DNA from: Nitrospira sp. UBA2083
GTDB taxonomy: Bacteria; Nitrospirota; Nitrospiria; Nitrospirales; Nitrospiraceae
Length of the DNA: 19,413 bases
Assembly: GCA_002331625.1 (NCBI GenBank)
Contig: DCZN01000133.1
Location: forward strand, 1,167 to 20,579
Reading direction: 5' to 3'
The notes beneath the pieces were generated by a model. That model was given only the letters and a program-made list of their open reading frames with translations. It was not told the origin of the DNA and searched no databases. Position 1 is the stretch's first letter. The number at the start of each line of letters is the position of its first letter. A program made the position numbers and the translations under genes. Below are positions 8,156 through 15,312 of the stretch, one piece after another.

Positions 8156-9049
8156 TTATCGCCGTACCGTGTGGCCACCAAAGGCATTGCGAAGGGCCGC
8201 CAACATCTTTTCGGCAAACGATTCGTCTTGTCTCGACCGAAACCGCGTAAACAGCGCGGTCGTTAACGTAGGGACCGGCACATCCTTCTCGATCGCATCG
8301 GCAATCATCCAGCGGCCTTCGCCGGAGTCCTGCACATAGCCCTTCAATTGCTCCAGTTTTGGATCCTGTTTCAGTGCGCCAGCAGCGAGTTCCAGGAGCC
8401 ATGATCGGACTACGCTCCCATGCATCCAGAGATCGGCGACACGTGCGAGGTCCAGCTTGTATTCGCTCTTGGCCATCAACTCAAATCCTTCGGCATATCC
8501 TTGCATCATGCTGTATTCGATGCCGTTGTGAACCATCTTGACATAGTGGCCGGCCCCAACGGCACCGACATGCGCCCACCCGTTTTCCGGAGCGAGGGTC
8601 TTGAACACCGGGGCAAGCCGTTGGACCGCTGCCTCGTCGCCGCCGACCATCAGACAGTAGCCGATCGTGAGCCCCCAGATGCCACCACTGGTCCCGGCAT
8701 CGACATAGTGAAGACCCAGTTTCTTCAGTTCAGCAGCGCGTCGTACATCGTCATGAAACCGGGTATTGCCACCGTCGATGATCGTGTCGCCCGGTTTCAA
8801 GAGCGCGGCGACCGCATGCACGGTTTCTTCGGTGGGAGCGCCGGAGGGCACCATGATCCAGACGGCGCGCGGTGCACTGAGCTTGCCCACAAGATCGGCG
8901 AGTGACGTGGCACTCACACATCCGTGGCCTTCCGCCTGTTTGACCAGGTCGCTGGAACGGTCATAGACGACCACGCGGTGTTGATCGCGTCGCAGCCGGA
9001 TGACCATGTTCATGCCCATCTTGCCTAACCCAATAAATCCCAGTTCCAT
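8156..9049 (-). CDS. gnd: Short-type 6-phosphogluconate dehydrogenase, decarboxylating (YqeC/GndZ-like)
   Basis: The enzyme oxidatively decarboxylates 6-phosphogluconate to ribulose 5-phosphate. The nucleotide fold begins at residue 4 with GLGKMG (7-12). The substrate loop is GTSGGIWG (the family's GVSGG element), and the catalytic helix HYVKMVHNGIEY contains Lys171, Asn175 and Glu178. At 297 residues it belongs to the short (about 300-residue) class, not the classical 470-residue enzyme, so it is not truncated. Asp30 follows the second beta strand (VVVYDRS), where NADP-specific enzymes carry Asn-Arg-Thr, so NAD+ preference is inferred. AAGGAG lies six bases before the ATG. It precedes zwf by 27 bases, a natural two-gene unit. 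Confidence 0.95.
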   Translation of the reverse strand: MELGFIGLGKMGMNMVIRLRRDQHRVVVYDRSSDLVKQAEGHGCVSATSLADLVGKLSAPRAVWIMVPSGAPTEETVHAVAALLKPGDTIIDGGNTRFHDDVRRAAELKKLGLHYVDAGTSGGIWGLTIGYCLMVGGDEAAVQRLAPVFKTLAPENGWAHVGAVGAGHYVKMVHNGIEYSMMQGYAEGFELMAKSEYKLDLARVADLWMHGSVVRSWLLELAAGALKQDPKLEQLKGYVQDSGEGRWMIADAIEKDVPVPTLTTALFTRFRSRQDESFAEKMLAALRNAFGGHTVRR

Positions 9050-9090
9050 AAGGGCTCCTTGGTATGTAGGTCGGTAACAGAGACTGTAGG

Positions 9091-9114
9091 CCTGTCGATC
9101 GGTCTATGGACAGG
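9091..9114. repeat. Inverted repeat in the gnd leader region
   Basis: CCTGTC at 9091-9096 and GACAGG at 9109-9114 form a perfect six-base inverted repeat with a 12-base centre, about 42 bases upstream of the gnd start. It could be a hairpin in the gnd leader or a repressor site. Nothing in the sequence says which. Confidence 0.3.
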
Positions 9115-9186
9115 TACCGTTCCTCTCCTATCGTGTAGTAAACAACCAGTTTGTGCAGATGCCGACGAATGAATGATCGCCTGCAG

Positions 9187-9972
9187 TCAGTCGATGCGCG
9201 CAGGGTTCGGGACATCCTTAAAGAGGAGATCGGCAAATTGTCGGCCAAAGTTGAGCTGGTCGGTGAGGGTGGTGGCCGTCAGGAACTGCCCGGCCAGGTC
9301 GGCAAGAGCCGGCTCACGCGAATGCATAAAGCGATGAATGTCTACTGGGGAGACCAACCAGAACCCGCGCAATCGAAAGAATGCGGCTATGCACTCTTCG
9401 TAAAACAATGTCAATAGGTAGTGGGCTGTTCCCGGTTTCTCTACGAGATCCTGGGCCTTCCCTAATAGATGATAGCATTCCGCTTTGAGTCGAATTTGTT
9501 CGTTGATCGAAGCCGCTGGCGGGCCTTGGCGGAATCGTTGGTGGACTTTTTCGATCAGGTTCGCACAGATGCTGTCATGATCGTACAGAATACGGCCTTT
9601 GCGGAGCAACGACGGGAGCCGGAGTGAGTAGCGCAGGTCTTCTTCGACGGTTTGATAGCCATGATAGCGAATATCTGCTAGACGCTCGCCGACTCGGAGA
9701 ATTTCATGGCTGTCGGCCTCTCCTTTGACCAGTGCAAGGAGGTCGATATCACTATGGGGCGTGAGCGCTCGCCGTGCCGCTGACCCAATAAGAATGATGC
9801 CGACCAAATCGCCGCCACGCCGGCCTTTCACATGCCGTACGGCGACTTCCACACTTTCTTCAAATCCTGGTGGAGGAGGGAGTTCCGGCTGTTCCGGTGG
9901 TTCGGGAACTTGCAGCAGCTCGGCATTCAGTTCTTCACGGGTGGGTGTACTGGTTGCGGTGTCGGAGTTCAT
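9187..9972 (-). CDS. Nucleotidyltransferase-domain protein with HEPN-like C-terminal helices
   Basis: The protein has 261 residues. A Pro-rich N-terminal segment (22-35) leads into a minimal nucleotidyltransferase core: Gly63-Ser64, then the metal-binding pair Asp75-x-Asp77 in SDIDLLALV, which is the GSx(10)DxD pattern of the MNT superfamily. From about residue 150 the chain is helical, with an R-x6-H run (RLKAECYH) and an aromatic Ala-rich helix, resembling a HEPN domain. That would make it a single-chain NTase-HEPN arrangement, although kanamycin-type nucleotidyltransferases share this layout. Target and substrate are unknown. A strong promoter lies 104-140 bases upstream. The Shine-Dalgarno is weak (GTGAGAG, about 10 bases away). 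A 137-base gap separates it from gnd downstream. Confidence 0.8.
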   Translation of the reverse strand: MNSDTATSTPTREELNAELLQVPEPPEQPELPPPPGFEESVEVAVRHVKGRRGGDLVGIILIGSAARRALTPHSDIDLLALVKGEADSHEILRVGERLADIRYHGYQTVEEDLRYSLRLPSLLRKGRILYDHDSICANLIEKVHQRFRQGPPAASINEQIRLKAECYHLLGKAQDLVEKPGTAHYLLTLFYEECIAAFFRLRGFWLVSPVDIHRFMHSREPALADLAGQFLTATTLTDQLNFGRQFADLLFKDVPNPARID

Positions 9973-10082
9973 ATCGTCATGCTCTCACTGTGCTGCACCA
10001 AATTGTGACCGATCGCCTCACCTTTTCGCAGGCCACCGTTGTTGTGAATTGTGAGAAAACGGGCGCGACGCACTGTGGCTGC

Positions 10083-10111
10083 ATTCTATGGGTCTCGGAA
10101 TATCGTGTCAA
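10083..10111 (-). promoter_or_regulatory. Sigma-70-type promoter for the nucleotidyltransferase gene
   Basis: On the minus strand TTGACA (10111-10106) is followed by a 17-base spacer and TAGAAT (10088-10083). That is a perfect -35 and a five-of-six -10 at ideal spacing. Transcription should start near 10076, leaving a leader of about 100 bases before the ATG at 9972. The -35 lies just beyond the ltaE stop codon, so the nucleotidyltransferase need not rely on readthrough from ltaE. Confidence 0.75.
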
Positions 10112-10121
10112 TGTCGAACGG

Positions 10122-11153
10122 TCAACTGGCCAGCACGCGCGCGAAGGCCGCAGCCGCGTCATCGATGTTTTGCTCTCCAATATTCAAGTGCGTGACGGCT
10201 CGATAGCTTGTTCCTCCGACCGAGTTGATGAGCACGCCCTGTTCTTTGAGTGCTGCGATCAGTTGCGCCGGTGTGCGCTGTTGGTCGGTGATGTCGAATA
10301 TGACGATATTCGTTTCCACATGCTGAGGGGCGATCTGAATTGAGGGAATCTGCTGGAGCAGTCGAGCCAGTTTCTTCGCATGGTCATGGTCGGTCTTGAG
10401 ACGGGCGAGATGTCGCTCCAAGGCATAGATTCCCGCGGCGGCCAAAATGCCCGCTTGGCGCATGGCCCCTCCATACATCCGACGAAATCGACGCGCCCGG
10501 TCGATGAGTCGTTGATCGTTCGAGAGGAGCAGTGATCCGACGGGCGCACCGAGTCCCTTGGAGAGACAGAGGGAGACGGTTTCAAAGTGTTGGGCGTAGG
10601 CAGTCGGAGGCAGGGTCGTCGCGGCCACGGCGTTGAAGAGCCGGGCGCCGTCCAGATGCATGGGAATCCCGTGCTTCACGGCGACGGCGCGGATGCGTTC
10701 GATCGTCGAAAGGGGGTAAATCGTTCCACCACCGGCATTGTGGGTATTCTCGAGGCAGATCAGGGCCGTGGAGATGCTATGCGGATCGTTCGGTCTGATG
10801 GCGGCTTCCACCTGCTCGGCCGTGATGATCCCCCGTTCTCCTGTCACCCAATGCAGTTGCACGCCGGCCAGCGCCCCGGCTGCGCCCTGCTCATACCGGA
10901 CAATATGACTCTTGCTCTCGACGATCACCTCTTGTCCGGGTTGGGTCTGGGCCCGAATCGCGAGCTGGTTGGCCATGGTGCCGGATGGAACGAAGAGCCC
11001 GAACCGTTTTCCGAGCATCGTCGCAGCCGTCTCTTGGAGACGATTGACGGTCGGATCTTCTCCATAGACGTCGTCACCGACCTCGGCACGCGCCATGGCC
11101 TTCCGCATATCCTCGGTCGGTGTGGTGACGGTGTCGCTACGAAGGTCGATCAT
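10122..11153 (-). CDS. ltaE: Low-specificity L-threonine aldolase
   Basis: This PLP-dependent enzyme cleaves L-threonine and L-allo-threonine to glycine and acetaldehyde, in the cytosol. The fold-type-I features are all present: the N-terminal [18 protein letters not shown], His83 in [11 protein letters not shown] (the PLP-stacking histidine, also His83 in E. coli LtaE), Asp168 and Arg171 in MHLDGAR, and the Schiff-base Lys199 in SLCLSKG. The length of 343 residues is typical. GGGAGG lies eight bases before the ATG. The gene is divergent from the carrier gene with 88 bases between, and has its own extended -10 promoter. Confidence 0.96.
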   Translation of the reverse strand: MIDLRSDTVTTPTEDMRKAMARAEVGDDVYGEDPTVNRLQETAATMLGKRFGLFVPSGTMANQLAIRAQTQPGQEVIVESKSHIVRYEQGAAGALAGVQLHWVTGERGIITAEQVEAAIRPNDPHSISTALICLENTHNAGGGTIYPLSTIERIRAVAVKHGIPMHLDGARLFNAVAATTLPPTAYAQHFETVSLCLSKGLGAPVGSLLLSNDQRLIDRARRFRRMYGGAMRQAGILAAAGIYALERHLARLKTDHDHAKKLARLLQQIPSIQIAPQHVETNIVIFDITDQQRTPAQLIAALKEQGVLINSVGGTSYRAVTHLNIGEQNIDDAAAAFARVLAS

Positions 11154-11186
11154 GCGTACTGCCTCCCATTCCTTAGGGGTCGGGGC

Positions 11187-11195
11187 ATTGTAGCA
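11187..11195 (-). promoter_or_regulatory. Extended -10 promoter element of ltaE
   Basis: The minus-strand sequence TGCTACAAT (11195-11187) is a TGn-extended -10 box, five of six to TATAAT. The -35 region is weak, as often seen with extended -10 promoters. The predicted start near 11180 leaves a leader of about 27 bases that contains the GGGAGG ribosome-binding site. The same nine bases recur before the lipoprotein gene at 13608. Confidence 0.55.
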
Positions 11196-11204
11196 GATCT
11201 TCTA

Positions 11205-11233
11205 CTTACAGGCGAAAGCACACCTGGTACACT
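11205..11233 (+). promoter_or_regulatory. Promoter of the carrier gene, predicting a leaderless mRNA
   Basis: CTTACA (11205-11210), a 17-base spacer and TACACT (11228-11233) with an upstream TGG extension make a plausible promoter. Each hexamer matches four of six consensus positions. The start would fall at about 11240, two bases before the ATG at 11242, and no Shine-Dalgarno sequence precedes that ATG. Confidence 0.45.
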
Positions 11234-11241
11234 GCGGGCCT

Positions 11242-12513
11242 ATGGGCGATGTACGTCACTCCTTGCTACAGCGGTGGGCTGATTTCCTAGGGGCCAAACG
11301 GGAAGAGCTTCTTCCTTTGGCCTGGGCCTTCGCGTATTTCTTCTGTTTATTGTGCGGCTACTCCATTCTCCGTCCCGTACGTGACGAGATGGCCATTGAA
11401 GGAGGACTGAAGCATCTTCCCTGGATGATGACCGCGACGTTCCTCACCATGCTTGCCGCCACGCCGTTGTTCGGATGGCTCTCTGCGCGGTGCTCACGCT
11501 ATCGATTGCTGCTGACTGTCTATGGGTTCATTATTGCGAACCTGCTGACGTACTACGTGTTGATGACGAGCCATGCATATCCGGAGTGGGTGGCCCGCAG
11601 CTTTTTTGTGTGGCTGTCCGTGATCAATCTGTTCATCGTATCGGTGTTCTGGAGCTTCATGGCCGACCTCTTTACCACCGAGCAGGGGACGAGACTGTTT
11701 GGGGTGATTGCGGCAGGCGGGAGCAGCGGGGCGTTGGTCGGCCCGTTGATCACTACGGGGCTGACGTTTGTCTTCCAGGTACCGGTGCTCATGCTGGCCT
11801 CGGCGGGATTTCTGCTCCTGTGTCTGGGATGTATCTATCGTCTCGAGCGATGGGGACGTGAACGGTCCGAACATCACCAGCCACGACCTGGTGAGCCGCT
11901 TCACGGCAGCTTCCTGGCCGGTATTCGGCTGACCCTGTCCTCACCCTATTTGCTGGGGATCTGCGGCTATCTGGCCTGTCTGACCATGACCGCCACATTT
12001 CTGTATCTGGAGCAGACTCGCTTGGTATCTGAATATCTCGATCAGCCCGAAGCCCGCACACGCCTGTTCTCCAGTTTGGACTTTACGACCGGTCTGTTGA
12101 CGTGGTTGACTCAGGTGTTCCTCACTCAGCGAGTCATCCGCCGGTTCGGGTTGGTCGTACCGTTGATAGTTCTTCCAGCGGTGAGTCTTGTGGGGTTTGT
12201 GGGAATCGCCTTGTGGCCGACTCTCGCGCTCTATGTTGTCTTTTCCGTATTGCGAAGGGTGGGGGAGTATGCGCTCTCGAAACCGGCGCGCGAAGTCCTG
12301 TTTACCGTTGTCAGCCGGGAAGAAAAGTACAAGGCGAAAAACTTCATCGACACGGCCATCTCTCGCGGCGGCGATGCATCGACAGGATGGTTGGTCACGG
12401 GCGTGAAAGCACTCGGTGCCACGACCACGCACATCGCGCTGGCATTAGTGCCACTGATGCTCGCCTGGGCCTGGCTGGCGACGATACTCGTCCGTCAGAA
12501 AGAGCACATATAA
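11242..12513 (+). CDS. NTP/NDP exchange transporter-like (ATP/ADP translocase/MFS-related) membrane protein
   Basis: This 423-residue integral membrane protein has roughly 10-12 hydrophobic helices from residue 24 on. Segments typical of the bacterial/plastid nucleotide exchanger family and its free-living relatives are visible: SILRPVRDEM after the first helix, FWSFMADLF, RLFGVIAAGGSSGALVGP, and near the end KPAREVLFTVV with KYKAKNFIDT and RGGD. It is shorter than the roughly 500-residue obligate-parasite ATP/ADP translocases, so the true cargo in a free-living host is unknown; nucleotide or a related anion is only inferred from family. No Shine-Dalgarno precedes the ATG. It is divergently transcribed from ltaE. 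Confidence 0.8.
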   Translation: MGDVRHSLLQRWADFLGAKREELLPLAWAFAYFFCLLCGYSILRPVRDEMAIEGGLKHLPWMMTATFLTMLAATPLFGWLSARCSRYRLLLTVYGFIIANLLTYYVLMTSHAYPEWVARSFFVWLSVINLFIVSVFWSFMADLFTTEQGTRLFGVIAAGGSSGALVGPLITTGLTFVFQVPVLMLASAGFLLLCLGCIYRLERWGRERSEHHQPRPGEPLHGSFLAGIRLTLSSPYLLGICGYLACLTMTATFLYLEQTRLVSEYLDQPEARTRLFSSLDFTTGLLTWLTQVFLTQRVIRRFGLVVPLIVLPAVSLVGFVGIALWPTLALYVVFSVLRRVGEYALSKPAREVLFTVVSREEKYKAKNFIDTAISRGGDASTGWLVTGVKALGATTTHIALALVPLMLAWAWLATILVRQKEHI

Positions 12514-12710
12514 GCAGATGTCCGACAGGACCTACACGATAGTTTTTGCCAGGGAGGCCGACCCGACCCAGAGTACTTTGTGGATTGTCTCAGCGTGGGA
12601 GGTGCGTATTGCTGGAGGGGGGGAGGTCTCTCGTGTAGCGACGGAAGCAGCGAAGTAGTTTTCGCCTGGAGAAGCAGCTCGTGAGATGCGGAAGGTCTGA
12701 TAAAGGACGT

Positions 12711-12747
12711 GGCTGAATCAGCCTTGGGTGGGCTCGCTGTACAGCCC
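12711..12747. terminator. Possible bidirectional terminator hairpins between convergent genes
   Basis: GGCTGAATCAGCC (12711-12723) is a near-perfect palindrome, and GGGCT (12730-12734) pairs with AGCCC (12743-12747) around GCTGTACAGC. They lie in the 264-base gap between the convergent carrier and lipoprotein genes. No long T-run follows either stem, so intrinsic termination is only a guess. Nothing else is recognisable in the gap. Confidence 0.25.
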
Positions 12748-12777
12748 CTCAATTTAGGCAGCGGATGCACGTCTCGT

Positions 12778-13608
12778 TTAATCTCGGATGGTCACGGAGC
12801 CGATTATGTAGGAACTCGTTCGGCCTGATTTGGATCCCCGGATCCGCACCTCCGATACATCGCGCACGTGCTCGCGGACGTTCCAGGTATTGCCGGCCTT
12901 CAATTCAGGCCAATACCACCAGGTACCGTCGCGTTTCCGGAACCAGAATTGAATCGAGGTGTCGGGCAGAACCTGCATCGACTCCATGTCGAAATACATC
13001 GGCACACGGGTATCCGTCGTGCTGACCCAGATTTTGACCCACTGGTTTTGATCATGAGAGGACAGGACACGGGGAGTTTTGCCCCACTCCACGTCAGTAC
13101 ACTTCCATTCCACCAACTTCCCGAACCCTCTGCCGAGTCCGTCTCCTGCATCCGGCAGGGTGTAGCACTCGATACCTGTTTCCATGCTCAGGTGATAATG
13201 TGTCGCGCCGATGGTATCGAGGTTCACGTCGCCGCGCGCACAACGTTGGCGATAGGTCCAGCAATCGCTGTGCTTGGACGGATCGCAGATCTGGAGTTGT
13301 CCGTTCGCTGCGCGGCTGGTCTTGAAGGCAAGGGTGGATCGGGCTTGCGCGTAGATCTGCCCGAGCGCGCCCTCATCGTCGAAAGTGACCAGACACTGTT
13401 GAGGAGTATTCCCGCTGTGGCGTGTCTGCACGACTTTGGGTGTTGGGCTCTCTCGGTCTCGTTCGGCCGCTTGTTCGGGTGTGGCCTGGGTCGGGGGCAA
13501 GAGCGTGCTCGAGGGTTTCAGCTGTGCACAGGCTCCCATCATGGTTGCGAGGACCAGGGAAAGAGCCATTCGGAAACCCTGTTGGTTGACCTGAACTAGT
13601 GCGCGCAT
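12778..13608 (-). CDS. Hypothetical cysteine- and tryptophan-rich lipoprotein
   Basis: I do not recognise the family. The protein has 276 residues from ATG 13608, which has AAAGGAG six bases upstream; a longer frame from 13650 lacks such a site. A hydrophobic segment (14-24) ends in MMGAC, so Cys27 is a probable lipidation site and the protein is likely envelope-anchored. The mature part starts with a Pro/Gln/Glu-rich linker. A globular region follows with about six further cysteines (such as ICDP, DCWTYRQRC, IECYTL, EWKC), suggesting disulfides in the periplasm, and a Trp-rich patch TWWYWPE near the end. It is divergent from the ProA-like gene. Confidence 0.78.
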   Translation of the reverse strand: MRALVQVNQQGFRMALSLVLATMMGACAQLKPSSTLLPPTQATPEQAAERDRESPTPKVVQTRHSGNTPQQCLVTFDDEGALGQIYAQARSTLAFKTSRAANGQLQICDPSKHSDCWTYRQRCARGDVNLDTIGATHYHLSMETGIECYTLPDAGDGLGRGFGKLVEWKCTDVEWGKTPRVLSSHDQNQWVKIWVSTTDTRVPMYFDMESMQVLPDTSIQFWFRKRDGTWWYWPELKAGNTWNVREHVRDVSEVRIRGSKSGRTSSYIIGSVTIRD

Positions 13609-13675
13609 CGCTGCTCCTTTCTCTTGCGCCAACGGATGCCGGCAGACCACGTGTCTGGAGACCTTCTCATGGCTA

Positions 13676-13684
13676 ATTGTAGCA
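13676..13684 (-). promoter_or_regulatory. Extended -10 element for the lipoprotein gene
   Basis: TGCTACAAT on the minus strand (13684-13676) is the same extended -10 sequence seen before ltaE. A weak CTGAAA lies 19 bases upstream as a possible -35. The predicted start near 13669 gives a leader of about 60 bases before the ATG at 13608. Confidence 0.5.
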
Positions 13685-13710
13685 GGTTAAACGGCGAGGC
13701 TTTCAGGTTA

Positions 13711-13740
13711 TTTACTCATGAAAAAAACGCGTGGTATAGT
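13711..13740 (+). promoter_or_regulatory. Extended -10 promoter of the ProA-like gene
   Basis: TTTACT (13711-13716), an 18-base spacer ending in TGG, and TATAGT (13735-13740) form a good promoter. The start should be near 13747. The leader opens with a small GCCC-TTAC-GGGC hairpin (13746-13757) and ends at the ATG 13813, which has AGGGG seven bases upstream of it. Confidence 0.6.
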
Positions 13741-13812
13741 CCGTCGCCCTTACGGGCTCGCATTGTGTCAGGGAGGTCGTTCGATTGCAACGATTCATGA
13801 AACAGGGGCTCC

Positions 13813-15180
13813 ATGGCTATTGAAGTTCCGGTCAGGTTATACATCGATAAGTTATTGAAAGATTGCAGGAAAGTATCTGATGATCTCCCTCTGCTGCCGG
13901 GCCCTATGAAGTCCAAGGCGCTCCGTGCGATGGGGGATCGCCTCGCGGCGGATGCGCCCGCCATTCTGGCGGAAAATGCCAAAGATGTCGAGGCCATAGG
14001 AAAATCATTTGAGGCTGCAGGCTCGAAAGATCGGATGAAGACCGCTGTGGCTCGCCTCCGTCTGACGGGCGACCATATAAAGGTGATCGTCGAGCGGCTG
14101 CATGTCCTTGCCGATCTGCCGGACCCCGTCGGCGCCGTGACGGCACGGCACGAACGTCCGGACGGGTTACAGGTTTCCAGGGTACGGGTGCCGATCGGAG
14201 TGATCGGCGTCATCTCCGAACAGAGTCCACTTGTGACCGTGGAATCGATCGCGCTCTGCCTGAAATCGGGCAATCTCTGTGTCTTTCGTGGGGCGCCGGA
14301 ATGGAAGTGGACGCATCAGGCGATCGATGCGCGATGTCGTGAGGCGGCAACGGAGCACGGTATCCCGGTTGGAGCCTGGGTCCTGATCGACCGCCAAGAA
14401 AAAGAGGTGGCCTTGGAGTTGATGCGGTCCGGGAAAGGACTGGAGGCGTTGATCGTGCGCGGCGGAGTCGGCTTGCGAAAAGTCGTGGCGGAACACGCGA
14501 AAGTTCCTGTGTTGTGCGATGACGGAGGGTTAACGCATCTGTATATCGACGAAGATGCCGATATTCCCATGGCACAAAATCTGGTGATCAATTCGAAGAT
14601 TCAACAGGTGGGAGCCTCCAATGCCTTGGATACGTTGCTGGTACAGCAGGTAATTGCACGACAGGTCTTGCCTCCGTTGATCAATCGCTTGCTGGACCAA
14701 TTTAAGGTCGAAGTGCACGCCTGCCCCAAGACCGTTGCGCTCATGGGGCAGATGGCCATGACGGGACATACGGCCATCGTACCCGCGACGGAAACGGATT
14801 GGCAGACCCAGTTTACCGGTCCGATGCTGGCCATCAAGATGGTGGAAGATTTGGATGAAGCGCTGACCCATATTGCCGCACATCGTCCCTGTCTGACCGC
14901 CGGGATCGCGACCAACCGCTATGAATCCGCCATGCGATTTACGAGGGAAGTCGATGCGAGCGCGGTGTTGGTGAACGCGTCCACCAGGCTGCATGCCGGC
15001 GAGAGTTTCGGGATGGGGAGTGACGTGGGACTGAGCGCGGGCAACCTGCATGCAAAGGGTCCGATCGGTTTGGAGCAGCTGACCTGCGAGAAGTATGTGG
15101 CGTTTGGGTTGGGGCAGCTTCGATTGCCCCATCCGGTGCCGGACACATACTTTGATGCCATCATGCTGAAACGGCCGTAA
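13813..15180 (+). CDS. ProA-like protein (gamma-glutamyl phosphate reductase family) lacking the catalytic cysteine
   Basis: The protein has 455 residues and aligns by eye over its whole length with glutamate-5-semialdehyde dehydrogenase (ProA, usually about 417 residues). Landmarks include IGVIGVISEQSP for the family's EARP loop, ALCLKSGN, the C-terminal NASTRLHAGESFGMGSD and HAKGPIGLEQLT. The family's active-site element NAKxQRPGVCNALETL reads NSKIQQVGASNALDTL here. Ser269 (codon TCC, 14617-14619) therefore stands where the acyl-enzyme cysteine belongs, and the neighbouring Arg-Pro is Gln-Val. The EARP loop and the HTDAI region (LTAGI here) are also altered. Classical proline synthesis by this protein is doubtful, and a true proA may lie elsewhere. 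The stop codon abuts a palindromic repeat. Confidence 0.85.
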   Translation: MAIEVPVRLYIDKLLKDCRKVSDDLPLLPGPMKSKALRAMGDRLAADAPAILAENAKDVEAIGKSFEAAGSKDRMKTAVARLRLTGDHIKVIVERLHVLADLPDPVGAVTARHERPDGLQVSRVRVPIGVIGVISEQSPLVTVESIALCLKSGNLCVFRGAPEWKWTHQAIDARCREAATEHGIPVGAWVLIDRQEKEVALELMRSGKGLEALIVRGGVGLRKVVAEHAKVPVLCDDGGLTHLYIDEDADIPMAQNLVINSKIQQVGASNALDTLLVQQVIARQVLPPLINRLLDQFKVEVHACPKTVALMGQMAMTGHTAIVPATETDWQTQFTGPMLAIKMVEDLDEALTHIAAHRPCLTAGIATNRYESAMRFTREVDASAVLVNASTRLHAGESFGMGSDVGLSAGNLHAKGPIGLEQLTCEKYVAFGLGQLRLPHPVPDTYFDAIMLKRP

Positions 15181-15305
15181 GCGCCTGCTGAAAACGTTCC
15201 CCAGCTTCGTTCTCAGTCGTTCGAACCACTCAACGTACCCTCGCCGCGTACGCCTCGTGGTCCTCACTCCTTGCGGCCTTGCTGGGAACCGTTTTGAGCA
15301 GGCGC
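15181..15305. repeat. Palindromic interspersed repeat, copy 1 (125 bp)
   Basis: The 16-base left end GCGCCTGCTGAAAACG (15181-15196) matches the reverse complement of 15290-15305 at 15 of 16 positions. Pairing continues inward over nine more bases with two mismatches. Inner arms CCAC/GTGG and CGTAC/GTACG make the centre palindromic too. It starts at the base after the ProA-like stop codon and ends seven bases before the methyltransferase ATG. A diverged copy lies at 18065-18179 in the same orientation. It has no coding capacity; a MITE- or REP-like element is the best description, and its hairpin may also end proA-like transcripts. Confidence 0.8.
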
Positions 15306-15312
15306 GTGACGA

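Noticed and set aside
12528..12550. Hairpin GTCC-GACA-GGAC after the carrier gene as a terminator
   Set aside because: The stem is only four base pairs and the T-run lies more than ten bases beyond it, so it does not meet the pattern of an intrinsic terminator.
14530..15267. 245-codon minus-strand open frame over the ProA-like gene
   Set aside because: It is antisense to a clearly homologous family gene, runs into the palindromic repeat, and has no ribosome-binding site or domain.
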